From Bacteroidota bacterium (GTDB lineage Bacteria > Bacteroidota > Bacteroidia > Bacteroidales > PUMT01), in the NCBI GenBank assembly GCA_003567115.1, contig PXAP01000347.1, positions 1 through 9,000 on the forward strand: DNA of 9,000 nucleotides, given 5' to 3'. Each line of letters starts with the position of its first letter. The stretch's first letter is position 1. Below the pieces are notes generated by a model. The model worked only from the letters and a program-made list of their open reading frames with translations, was not told where the DNA came from and did not search any database. A program made the translations under genes and the position numbers. Below are positions 1 through 6,782 of the stretch, one piece after another.

Positions 1-34
1 CAAGAAAACCGGGGGTTAACCTGCCGTCACTATA

Positions 35-54
35 GGTTGTACGCGTGTGCAACC
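35..54. repeat. Small inverted repeat downstream of the sulfatase gene
   Basis: Eight bases at 35-42 (GGTTGTAC) pair with 47-54 (GTGCAACC) around the loop GCGT, with one G-U wobble. It lies about 70 bases past the sulfatase stop codon. Read on the plus strand it is followed closely by GATTTT; on the minus strand no T-run follows, so it is at best a weak terminator for the sulfatase. It could also be a protein-binding palindrome. The rest of 1-124 shows no recognisable gene. Confidence 0.3.
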
Positions 55-124
55 GATTTTGATGTAAATCAATTTTGTTCATCTGTCTGTTATATCCGGC
101 TTTTGCGGAACGTTATTAAACAGA

Positions 125-1549
125 TCACTTCTCAAGCTGGTTCTCAACAGGTACAACAGTTGCAAGGTGTTCTTCCAGAATTTCCTGTATCTCAGCAATA
201 ATATCAGGATTTTCTTCTGCAATATCATATTTCTCGGACGGATCAATATTCAGATTATATAAAAGTGGCGGATCATGGGTTGTTGTAGCCGGATCGCCAT
301 ATTCAGGCCTGGTCCTGAAATGCGCCTTGTAGCTCCCCTTACGGATTGCAAAAACCTGTGTGCCACGATAAAAATAGACAATATCGCGGGGACTGGGACC
401 TGTTCCAAACATCACGGGAGAAATATCATAACCGTCATAGATCCGGTCATCCGGAAGATCTATATCAGCAAGTTTGCAAAAAGTCGGGAAAAGGTCCATC
501 GTTGTACCCAGTTCCATCACAACACCAGGCTCAATTTGACCGGGCCACCACAACAGGGTCGGCACCCTCATTCCTCCTTCAAATGTACCCCCTTTGGCAC
601 CCCTTAACAAGCCGCCGAATCCTCCGTGAGTTTCAAAGATATGCCAGTGGCCGTTATCGGATGTTACAATCACCAGAGTATTCTCTTCTATCCCTTCCTC
701 CCTGAGAGTTTCCATAATCCGTCCGACCGACCAGTCTATCTCCTCAATAACATCACCGTAAAAACCTGCAAGGGAAGTATCTTTAAACTCCTCCGAACGA
801 AACAGGGGGATATGAGGCATTGAGTGGGCAAGATAGACAAAGAAGGGTTCATCTTTAAACTCCCGTATCCGGTCAACTGCTTCTTCAGTATACCGTTTTG
901 TAATAGTCCTTTGATCGGCAGGCCTTTCTATAACCTGATCATCCCTCATTAAAGGAACATTATATGCTTTATAATTTTCCTCCTCAGCAAGAGCGATTTG
1001 CATCGTTATCCAGGTCAATCCTTCGGGCAGTTCAGCCACCCTGTCCATATCATTGGAATAAGGAATACCATAATAAGTTTCAAATCCATGATCAGTCGGA
1101 AGGAAAGGATATTTGTGTCCCAGATGCCATTTACCAGAAATGGCGGTCCGGTAGCCATTATCCTTTAATATTCTGGCCAGGGTTATCTCCTCAGGAGGAA
1201 GGCCTCCTTCAGAATCGGGAAAAAGAACACGACGCTGATCACTGCACATTCCGGATCGGACAGGTAATCTGCCGGTCAGCAATCCGGCACGCGATGGTGT
1301 AGACACCGATGCAGCAACATAAAATTGTGTCCATTTCTGACCCTCATAGGCCATCCTGTCAAGATTCGGGGTATTAATTGTTGGATGCCCAAATGCTCCT
1401 ATATCTCCATACCCCATATCATCGGCAAAAATTATAACTAAATTTGGTTTTTCTGTTTTACTGTTTTCTGCAGTGGTACATTTCTGACCGGCAACTGCTA
1501 AAGTAAGTAAACCGGTCATTGCAAAGGCATTTGATTTAAATGTTTTCAT
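125..1549 (-). CDS. Exported arylsulfatase A-like sulfatase (S1 family, serine-type)
   Basis: This 474-residue alkaline-phosphatase-fold sulfatase should hydrolyse sulfate esters outside the cytoplasm. Residues 1-22 form a signal peptide (short basic start, then a hydrophobic stretch); Cys24 follows, but GQKC is a poor lipobox, so simple periplasmic export is as likely as lipidation. The sulfatase signature STPSRAGLLTGR lies at 83-94, making Ser83 the formylglycine precursor, so a radical-SAM maturase (anSME type) is needed and is not in this window. By comparison with human arylsulfatase A, all expected active-site residues can be picked out: Asp43, Asp44, Arg87, Lys140, His142, Ser165 (in GIPYSND), His246, Asp298, Asn299 and Lys319. 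The GGLPPEE, GKWHLG and FEGGMRVP blocks also resemble that enzyme. Length is normal. The ATG directly precedes the signal peptide. The natural substrate cannot be read from the sequence; a sulfated polysaccharide is likely in this kind of bacterium. Confidence 0.94.
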   Translation of the reverse strand: MKTFKSNAFAMTGLLTLAVAGQKCTTAENSKTEKPNLVIIFADDMGYGDIGAFGHPTINTPNLDRMAYEGQKWTQFYVAASVSTPSRAGLLTGRLPVRSGMCSDQRRVLFPDSEGGLPPEEITLARILKDNGYRTAISGKWHLGHKYPFLPTDHGFETYYGIPYSNDMDRVAELPEGLTWITMQIALAEEENYKAYNVPLMRDDQVIERPADQRTITKRYTEEAVDRIREFKDEPFFVYLAHSMPHIPLFRSEEFKDTSLAGFYGDVIEEIDWSVGRIMETLREEGIEENTLVIVTSDNGHWHIFETHGGFGGLLRGAKGGTFEGGMRVPTLLWWPGQIEPGVVMELGTTMDLFPTFCKLADIDLPDDRIYDGYDISPVMFGTGPSPRDIVYFYRGTQVFAIRKGSYKAHFRTRPEYGDPATTTHDPPLLYNLNIDPSEKYDIAEENPDIIAEIQEILEEHLATVVPVENQLEK

Positions 1550-1676
1550 CTGTATATATTATTAATTATCAGGACTGTAATGTTAAAATATGTTGATTTC
1601 TTATAGATGTAAATTACAAGATTTTAGCGAAATTTACTTAATACCTTGCAACATGCCGGCAGAAAAACAGACCACA

Positions 1677-1702
1677 TACCCTGATTGAATATTTTTCAGG
1701 TA
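1677..1702 (-). terminator. Possible terminator after the FtsX/MacB permease gene
   Basis: On the minus strand TACCTGA pairs with TCAGGGTA (seven pairs with one bulged G) around an 11-base AT-rich loop. A run of five T residues follows about six bases later (plus-strand AAAAA near 1663-1667). The site lies roughly 60 bases beyond the permease stop codon and upstream of the sulfatase start, so it could separate the two transcripts. The stem is weak and the T-run is not adjacent, so this is tentative. Confidence 0.3.
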
Positions 1703-1760
1703 CCGCTCAAACAATTTATCAGAGAAAACTATTAACGAACCGGTTATGTTATCATAAAAA

Positions 1761-4190
1761 TTATTCATACTTCAGCGTTTCTACCGGGTTAACACGACCT
1801 GCTTTCCATGTCTGTAAAATAACCGTGGCTATAGCTGTTACAAGTCCGATCGCCGCCGCTGCGACAAAGACCCATATCTCGATATCCCGTCTGTACGGAA
1901 AATTATTCAGCCATTCACGCAGGATAAAATATGCCGGCGGCATGCCGATCAGACATGAAAGAAGAACAAGACGGGCGAACTCGGCCGTTACAAGGGTTAT
2001 AACCTGCATGACGTCAGCCCCCATGGCTTTCCTGATACCGATCTCCTTTATTCTCTGTTCAACAGAAAAAGCCGACAGCCCCAGGAGCCCCAGGCAGGCA
2101 ACAAGAATAGACAAAAAGGTGAACATCAAAAGGATAACCTGCAGGCGGCTCTCAGTAAGATGCAACCGGTCATAATTTTGCGAAACAAAGTTGCTGTGGT
2201 AGACCTGTGCCGGAAAATGGTTGTTCCACACCTCCCCTATCAGACTGTTTGCCAGCGCGATCTCATTCTCATCAACCCTCAGGGTAATATTGTTGTGCCC
2301 GGTAAATGATGAGCTGATCACCATCGGTTTGATCACCTCCGTCAATGGCTGAAAATGAAAATCTTCAACAACACCGGTTATCTGACCCCAGTTGCTGGTC
2401 TGCCCTTCACGTCCTGAAAGAAGCCCGATCTCATGCCCGAGGGCATCGGCCGGACTGCTGAGACCGAACATCCTGCGGGCGGCATCATTTATGATATAAT
2501 GATATGCTGTATCACCTGCCATTGCAGGAGTAAAATCCGAACCTGCCAGCAGCCTCATCTCAAATACATCCAGATACCTGTCATCAGCCCTGTTGACAAT
2601 CGGGAACCAGGTCTCCGGGTCATCTCTCAGGACATGAGGATTATCCATATATCTCATGTTTGTGGGAATCACCATCGACCGGGTAACATCCTTTACTTCG
2701 GGGATTGCTAAAAGGTCATCACTGAGGGCTTCCCATGAATTAAAAACAGACCTGTTCTCAACCGGGATATTTATCAACCCGAAACGGTTATAGCCTAGGT
2801 CCTTATTGGTGATATACTGCAACTGCCTGTAAACTGATATTGAACAGATAATAAGCCCTATCGAAACAGCAAACTGACCTGCAACAAGCGCCCTCCTGAA
2901 GAACCGGCTTCCTTCAGAGCCTTTTTGGCCTTTCAGCACATGGGCAGGTTTATAGGATGAAAGGAAGAATGCAGGATAGGCGCCGGCAAAGAGTGCCAGT
3001 GCAAGCCATGCAACAGCAATTATAAAAGGGTTCCAGCCGGCGAAAACCATTGAAAGAGACATTGATTTACCCGTGAACTGAGAGAACCAGGGCAAAGCAA
3101 GCTCGATCAGGATTATCGCCAGCACCAGGGCAATAAAGCTGAAAAGTGTTGATTCTCCGAGAAATTGCCTGACCAGCTGAGGTTTTGATGCACCCGCAAC
3201 CTTTCTTACACCGACCTCCAGTGCCCGCCGGGAAGCCCTGGCGGTGGAAAGATTCATAAAATTGATGCCAGCGATTATCAAAAGCAATATTGATACCAGG
3301 CTGAACACCATTACCGACGTCCTGCTACCGGGAGATTCCATCTCCCATATCCTGTTTGCATTCAAATGAATATCAGTCACCGCCATCAACTCCAGCCGCA
3401 GAAATTCACGCGGGTCATCAAAGTCCATGAAGTCCCTGAATTCAGGTGCAAAATAATCATCAACCAGTTCCTGGATGCTGTTCTCAAATGCAGGCACATC
3501 AGTGCCTCGGGTAAGCAGTACATATGTATACATACTGCTCGCCATCCAGCTTACCATCATCTGCTCATCACGAATACTGTAAAGAGAGGAAAAGGAGCCG
3601 ATAAGGTCAGCCTGCAGATGAGTGTTATGAGGGAAATCCTGGAACACCGATGTAACCCTGTAAGGTCTGATAGTACCCTGATAATTAACATTCAATACAC
3701 TTCCGGGCTCAGGTGTGCCACCGAAATATTTTTGGGCATAGCTTTCTGAAATTGCAATGGTAAAAGGCTCATTGAGGCAATCGCTGTTTCCTTCAATCAG
3801 CCTGAAAGAAAAAACATCAAAGAATGAACTGTCCGCATAAAAAAGCCTTTCATTATAATACTCCCTGTTCTCATCCTCAACCTGGATATTATCACGTGCG
3901 ATCCTGACAAAGGCTTCAACCTGCGGATAATCTTCCATCATCTTAGGTCCAACAGGTGGAGCAGTGATCGGAACATGCATTCGTTCTTCCTCAATCTCCA
4001 TATCTCTTTCCACCCTGTAGATCCTCTCTGCATTCTCATGAAACCTGTCGAAACTCAGCTCGTCGTAAACCCAGAGGTAGATAATGATAGATGCGGCTAG
4101 CCCGATGGAAAGTCCGGCAATATTAATTGCCGAGAACAGGGTGTTTTTTTTCAGTACCCTCAGAGCTATCAGTAAGTAGTTCCTTATCAT
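1761..4190 (-). CDS. ABC transporter permease, FtsX/MacB type, two FtsX halves
   Basis: Inner-membrane permease of 809 residues from the chosen ATG. Order: one membrane segment at about 18-41 (after MIRNYLLIALRVLKKN), a large periplasmic MacB-like domain at 42-290, FtsX half one with segments near 292-313, 348-367 and 387-411, another segment at 433-453, a second periplasmic domain at about 455-680, then FtsX half two with segments near 683-708, 737-760 and 772-794. Cytoplasmic coupling motifs VRKVAGA (328-334) and IGIRKAMGA (717-725) occur once in each half, as expected of the family. It ends in NPVETLKYE, also typical. Reading upstream, the frame stays open to a TTG at 4262, but the ATG at 4188-4190 is better: it begins the conserved N-terminus and has AAGGA four bases upstream. 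Relatives work with a MacB/LolD-like ATPase to move or release lipoproteins, peptides or drugs; no such ATPase is encoded here, so the substrate is unknown. Confidence 0.93.
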   Translation of the reverse strand: MIRNYLLIALRVLKKNTLFSAINIAGLSIGLAASIIIYLWVYDELSFDRFHENAERIYRVERDMEIEEERMHVPITAPPVGPKMMEDYPQVEAFVRIARDNIQVEDENREYYNERLFYADSSFFDVFSFRLIEGNSDCLNEPFTIAISESYAQKYFGGTPEPGSVLNVNYQGTIRPYRVTSVFQDFPHNTHLQADLIGSFSSLYSIRDEQMMVSWMASSMYTYVLLTRGTDVPAFENSIQELVDDYFAPEFRDFMDFDDPREFLRLELMAVTDIHLNANRIWEMESPGSRTSVMVFSLVSILLLIIAGINFMNLSTARASRRALEVGVRKVAGASKPQLVRQFLGESTLFSFIALVLAIILIELALPWFSQFTGKSMSLSMVFAGWNPFIIAVAWLALALFAGAYPAFFLSSYKPAHVLKGQKGSEGSRFFRRALVAGQFAVSIGLIICSISVYRQLQYITNKDLGYNRFGLINIPVENRSVFNSWEALSDDLLAIPEVKDVTRSMVIPTNMRYMDNPHVLRDDPETWFPIVNRADDRYLDVFEMRLLAGSDFTPAMAGDTAYHYIINDAARRMFGLSSPADALGHEIGLLSGREGQTSNWGQITGVVEDFHFQPLTEVIKPMVISSSFTGHNNITLRVDENEIALANSLIGEVWNNHFPAQVYHSNFVSQNYDRLHLTESRLQVILLMFTFLSILVACLGLLGLSAFSVEQRIKEIGIRKAMGADVMQVITLVTAEFARLVLLSCLIGMPPAYFILREWLNNFPYRRDIEIWVFVAAAAIGLVTAIATVILQTWKAGRVNPVETLKYE

Positions 4191-4194
4191 TATG

Positions 4195-4199
4195 TCCTT
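4195..4199 (-). promoter_or_regulatory. Ribosome binding site deciding the permease start
   Basis: On the minus strand AAGGA is followed by CATA and then the ATG at 4190-4188. This Shine-Dalgarno-like site supports that ATG over the in-frame TTG 72 bases further upstream, which has only AT-rich sequence before it. Such sites are uncommon in Bacteroidetes, so the spacing could be chance. Confidence 0.45.
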
Positions 4200-4430
4200 A
4201 TATTTTTGTAAAATTAAATATTTTAAATACTTTGATGCTGGTATCCTCCAATAAAGTGCCAAAATTTATTATTATTTGCAAACCAACACCTTAGAATTTA
4301 ACCATACTGGCTTCACCATGACCGGATGAACGGTGGCGGACAACGGATGTTCACTACCGAACAAACTCCAATAAATTAGCAGGGGCATCGCGTTATTATA
4401 AAATATTTAGTAATTTGCCACATCTGACCG

Positions 4431-4450
4431 GGGCCCATAGAAATGTGCCC
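4431..4450 (+). repeat. Hairpin in the methyltransferase leader
   Basis: GGGC at 4431-4434 pairs with GCCC at 4447-4450, and CAT with ATG inside it, with one C/T mismatch and the tetraloop AGAA. It ends 31 bases before the methyltransferase ATG. It could be a leader structure affecting translation, or an attenuator-like element, but no T-run follows and no riboswitch class is recognised. Confidence 0.3.
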
Positions 4451-4481
4451 TCTTAATGACTTCAGATGAAACTTTATACGA

Positions 4482-5252
4482 ATGAAGAGAATTGTTCCCT
4501 CTCCTGAAGAACGGCGCCTGTACAACCAATACCAATGGGTATGGGACATGATCGGTACCATCGAAGATTACGAAAAGCTTGCCCGTTACATAGCCGGCCG
4601 GATAAGAAAACATGAAAACCTCAAAACAAAAAATATTCTGCACCTGGGATGCGGATCAGGATGCCTCGATCACCACCTAAAGGGCCAGTTCACTATTACA
4701 GGTGTCGACATTAGTGAGAAAATGCTGGAAAGCGCAAGGCTGAAAAACCCGGAATGTGAATACATACAGGGTGACATGAAGGATTTTGAAACTGACGGGG
4801 TCTTTGATGCTGTGATAATTCCCGAATCCATTAATTATATTCTCTCAAAAGAGCATATTGGCAATGTATTCAAAAATGCAAAAACACCATTGAAAAAAGA
4901 CGGCTTACTGCTTGTAATTGTCGGATACGACCCTGAAAATTTTCCGCAGGACAGAACTACAGTTGAGCGGGTAACCAATAAAAATAAAGCGATTGAGCTG
5001 ACATTCATCGAGAACAATTACACTGCATATCCACAAAGCAACAGCTTTGAAGCAACATTTGTATTCCTGATAAGAATTCAGGGAAAGCTGGAAATTAAAA
5101 CAGACATCCATAGCCTGGGGCTCTTTGAAAAAGAGACCTTTGCCGATGAAATGACCAAAGCCGGTTTCAAAGCCTGTTTCATAGAAGATCAATATCTTGA
5201 GGAGATTGAGCAAAAGGGTGCTTATCTGCTTGTTGGTAAAAGCTTTGCCTGA
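4482..5252 (+). CDS. Class I SAM-dependent methyltransferase
   Basis: Cytoplasmic enzyme of 256 residues that should transfer a methyl group from S-adenosylmethionine. The Rossmann-type core starts near residue 50: motif I is HLGCGSG at 54-60, followed by GVDIS at 74-78 with Asp76 as the ribose-binding acid, then GDM at 97-99 as the adenine-contact region, and FDAVIIPESINYIL at 108-121 as the fourth strand. A helix and the strand GLLLVIVG (141-148) follow. The C-terminal third ends with a typical AGF segment and a final strand. An in-frame TGA at 4467-4469 makes the ATG at 4482 the first possible start. Nothing in the sequence identifies the substrate; small-molecule methylation is the usual guess for this layout. 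It has no co-directional partner and converges on the ATPase gene. Confidence 0.87.
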   Translation: MKRIVPSPEERRLYNQYQWVWDMIGTIEDYEKLARYIAGRIRKHENLKTKNILHLGCGSGCLDHHLKGQFTITGVDISEKMLESARLKNPECEYIQGDMKDFETDGVFDAVIIPESINYILSKEHIGNVFKNAKTPLKKDGLLLVIVGYDPENFPQDRTTVERVTNKNKAIELTFIENNYTAYPQSNSFEATFVFLIRIQGKLEIKTDIHSLGLFEKETFADEMTKAGFKACFIEDQYLEEIEQKGAYLLVGKSFA

Positions 5253-5266
5253 TCAATATTACATCT

Positions 5267-6571
5267 TTAGTCTGTGATTCTGCTTGTTGAAAACGTATAA
5301 TATATTGGAATAAACTTCAGCTTTTGATCGGGTAAATCATTGTATTCTTGAGTTGACAGCACAATTCCGTAATCGCAGCTCCTGAATTCCTTCAAAAATA
5401 AATGCAAACTTTTCAAGCTCCCGCCTCTTCCGCTTTTCACTTCAACAGGAAACCACTTATTCCCTTTCTGAATTACAAAATCCACTTCAGCTGTACTACT
5501 TTTTGCCATACGTTCCCAATAATAGATATTGTTATTTTGTGTTATTGCTAATTCCTGAGCTACAAATTGTTCAGCTAATGCTCCTCTGAAAATCGCCAAT
5601 AAATCAGATTTCAAAAACTCTTCACTTGCAGATATGCCACATAAATAATTCAAAAGTCCAATATCGAGAATAGTTGTCTTAAAAATACGTCTTGATACAA
5701 TTTGAACGGGAAATCCGATTGGATTGATCGCTTGAATTTGGTGAATTAAATTTGCCATCAATAAAGACACATAAGCCTTTTTTAATGTAGGATTACTGAA
5801 TCCCTGGGCAAGCGCACTGTATTTTGTTTGTTTGCCAACATTACGTGCAATTTCTGTTAAGGCAGAATCCAGGCAGTCTTTATCAACTTTTGGAGAGTAT
5901 TTAGCAAAGTCCATACGTAATGAATTAATTATTTCTGCCTGAACCTCGGCACAGTCGATAAAAGAACCTGTTTCGCAATAGGTTTTAACACTTTCGGGCA
6001 TTCCGCCAATAAAAAAATAGTGTCGCAATTCCCGAAGTAAAACCTGGTGAATGCTTTTTGATAATTTTTGAGGCTCTTTCTGCAAAACATCAAATAATAA
6101 ATCTTTACCCTGAGCCAATAAAAACTCGGGAAAACTCATTGGGTAAATATTATAAAACTGAACTCTACCTACAGGAAATGAAATATCAGACATTGCAAAC
6201 TCGAGCAGTGAACCTGTCGCAATTAAATGTATCTCGGGACTTTCTTCATAAAAATACCTTAAAGACATTATTGCATTTTTGCATTCCTGAATTTCGTCGA
6301 AAAACAATAGTGTTTCCCCTTTTACAATTTTTGTATTTTTAATTATTTCTATCTCATTACAAATTCTTTTTGGGTCTAAATCAAAATCAAATATTTTTTT
6401 CAGACCTGGGTCCCGTTCAAAATCAATTCTGATATAATTCGGGAAGTATTGTTTTGCGAAATCCGTTATAGAGAATGTCTTTCCAACCTGCCGTGCACCC
6501 TTGACTAACAGAGGCTTGCGCCTGTCATTATTTTTCCATTTCACTAAAAAATCATTTATGAATCGATTCAT
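5267..6571 (-). CDS. AAA ATPase with C-terminal DUF4143 domain
   Basis: Cytoplasmic protein of 434 residues. The N-terminal AAA_14-type ATPase has Walker A GARQVGKT at 25-32, Walker B LLFFDEIQ at 88-95 (Asp92, Glu93) and a sensor-like IATGS at 117-121. The C-terminal DUF4143 part ends with AEVDFVIQKG (361-370) and FPVEVKSG (374-381), the Glu/Asp...Glu-x-Lys pattern of a PD-(D/E)XK nuclease-like fold (Glu362, Asp364, Glu377, Lys379). Length is typical and no damage is seen. The biological role of this widespread family is not established; it is patchily distributed and often suspected of mobility or of a toxin- or defence-like role. Its base composition is far more AT-rich than the flanking genes: the line at 6301-6360 has 14 G+C in 60. 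The stop codon lies 14 bases from that of the methyltransferase. Confidence 0.91.
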   Translation of the reverse strand: MNRFINDFLVKWKNNDRRKPLLVKGARQVGKTFSITDFAKQYFPNYIRIDFERDPGLKKIFDFDLDPKRICNEIEIIKNTKIVKGETLLFFDEIQECKNAIMSLRYFYEESPEIHLIATGSLLEFAMSDISFPVGRVQFYNIYPMSFPEFLLAQGKDLLFDVLQKEPQKLSKSIHQVLLRELRHYFFIGGMPESVKTYCETGSFIDCAEVQAEIINSLRMDFAKYSPKVDKDCLDSALTEIARNVGKQTKYSALAQGFSNPTLKKAYVSLLMANLIHQIQAINPIGFPVQIVSRRIFKTTILDIGLLNYLCGISASEEFLKSDLLAIFRGALAEQFVAQELAITQNNNIYYWERMAKSSTAEVDFVIQKGNKWFPVEVKSGRGGSLKSLHLFLKEFRSCDYGIVLSTQEYNDLPDQKLKFIPIYYTFSTSRITD

Positions 6572-6620
6572 ATTGCTTGATAACTTAGTGTTTTTTAACT
6601 TTAAATTTAATATTACAAGG

Positions 6621-6651
6621 CTAATTTAAAATTATTTATTTAATTATGCAA
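6621..6651 (-). promoter_or_regulatory. Possible promoter of the ATPase gene
   Basis: On the minus strand TTG (6651-6649) is followed after 20 bases by TAAATTAG (6628-6621). This matches the Bacteroidetes pattern TTG, 19-21 bases, TAnnTTTG with one mismatch in the -7 box. It lies about 50 bases before the ATG. In such AT-rich DNA a chance match is quite possible. Confidence 0.28.
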
Positions 6652-6712
6652 GGTTGGTTTAAATAAATTGAATAGCTTAACGTTGACCCCCCTGATATAT
6701 CCGAAAAAATGG

Positions 6713-6742
6713 TTGCTATAAGTGACATAATTATTATTTTAT
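6713..6742 (+). promoter_or_regulatory. Weak promoter candidate for the glycosidase-like gene
   Basis: TTG at 6713-6715 is followed after 19 bases by TATTTTAT at 6735-6742, which differs from TAnnTTTG at two positions. It would give a leader of about 35 bases before the ATG at 6783. The spacing is right, but the box is poor and the region is AT-rich. Confidence 0.2.
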
Positions 6743-6782
6743 TTATCTTACCGTTCAAACTACCTGGTAAAAATTAAAAGAA

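Larger units (their letters stand above)
4191..4481. other. Divergent intergenic region between permease and methyltransferase
   Basis: These 291 bases separate two genes read away from each other, so both promoters should lie here. I found no convincing TTG/TAnnTTTG promoter pair for either gene; TAATTTG at 4411-4417 is one base short of the Bacteroidetes -7 box and lacks a partner TTG. No conserved small protein, RNA gene or mobile-element end is visible. The short minus-strand reading frames around 4376-4643 have no family-like sequence and partly overlap the methyltransferase. Confidence 0.5.
6572..6782. other. AT-rich divergent spacer between ATPase and glycosidase-like gene
   Basis: These 211 bases are strongly AT-rich, with long A/T runs at 6594-6648 and 6728-6748, and should hold the promoters of both flanking genes, which are read outward. 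The final stretch before the plus-strand ATG (AAAAATTAAAAGAA) is the A-rich type of leader common in Bacteroidetes, in place of a Shine-Dalgarno site. No coding sequence, RNA gene or clear operator is visible. Confidence 0.5.

Noticed and set aside
1..200. Plus-strand open frame from the window edge into the sulfatase 3' end
   Set aside because: It is open to a TAA near 200, but the translation resembles nothing known and over a third overlaps the sulfatase antisense; it is probably chance.
4191..4262. N-terminal extension of the permease to a TTG start
   Set aside because: The 24 added residues are not family-like, no ribosome binding site precedes the TTG, and the downstream ATG starts the conserved N-terminus behind AAGGA.
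4376..4643. Two short minus-strand open frames (61 and 78 residues) upstream of and into the methyltransferase gene
   Set aside because: They overlap the real plus-strand gene or intergenic DNA and show neither conserved sequence nor a plausible leader.
6683..6688. TTGACC as a sigma-70-type -35 box
   Set aside because: No TATAAT-like box lies 16-18 bases downstream, and Bacteroidetes promoters do not follow that pattern.
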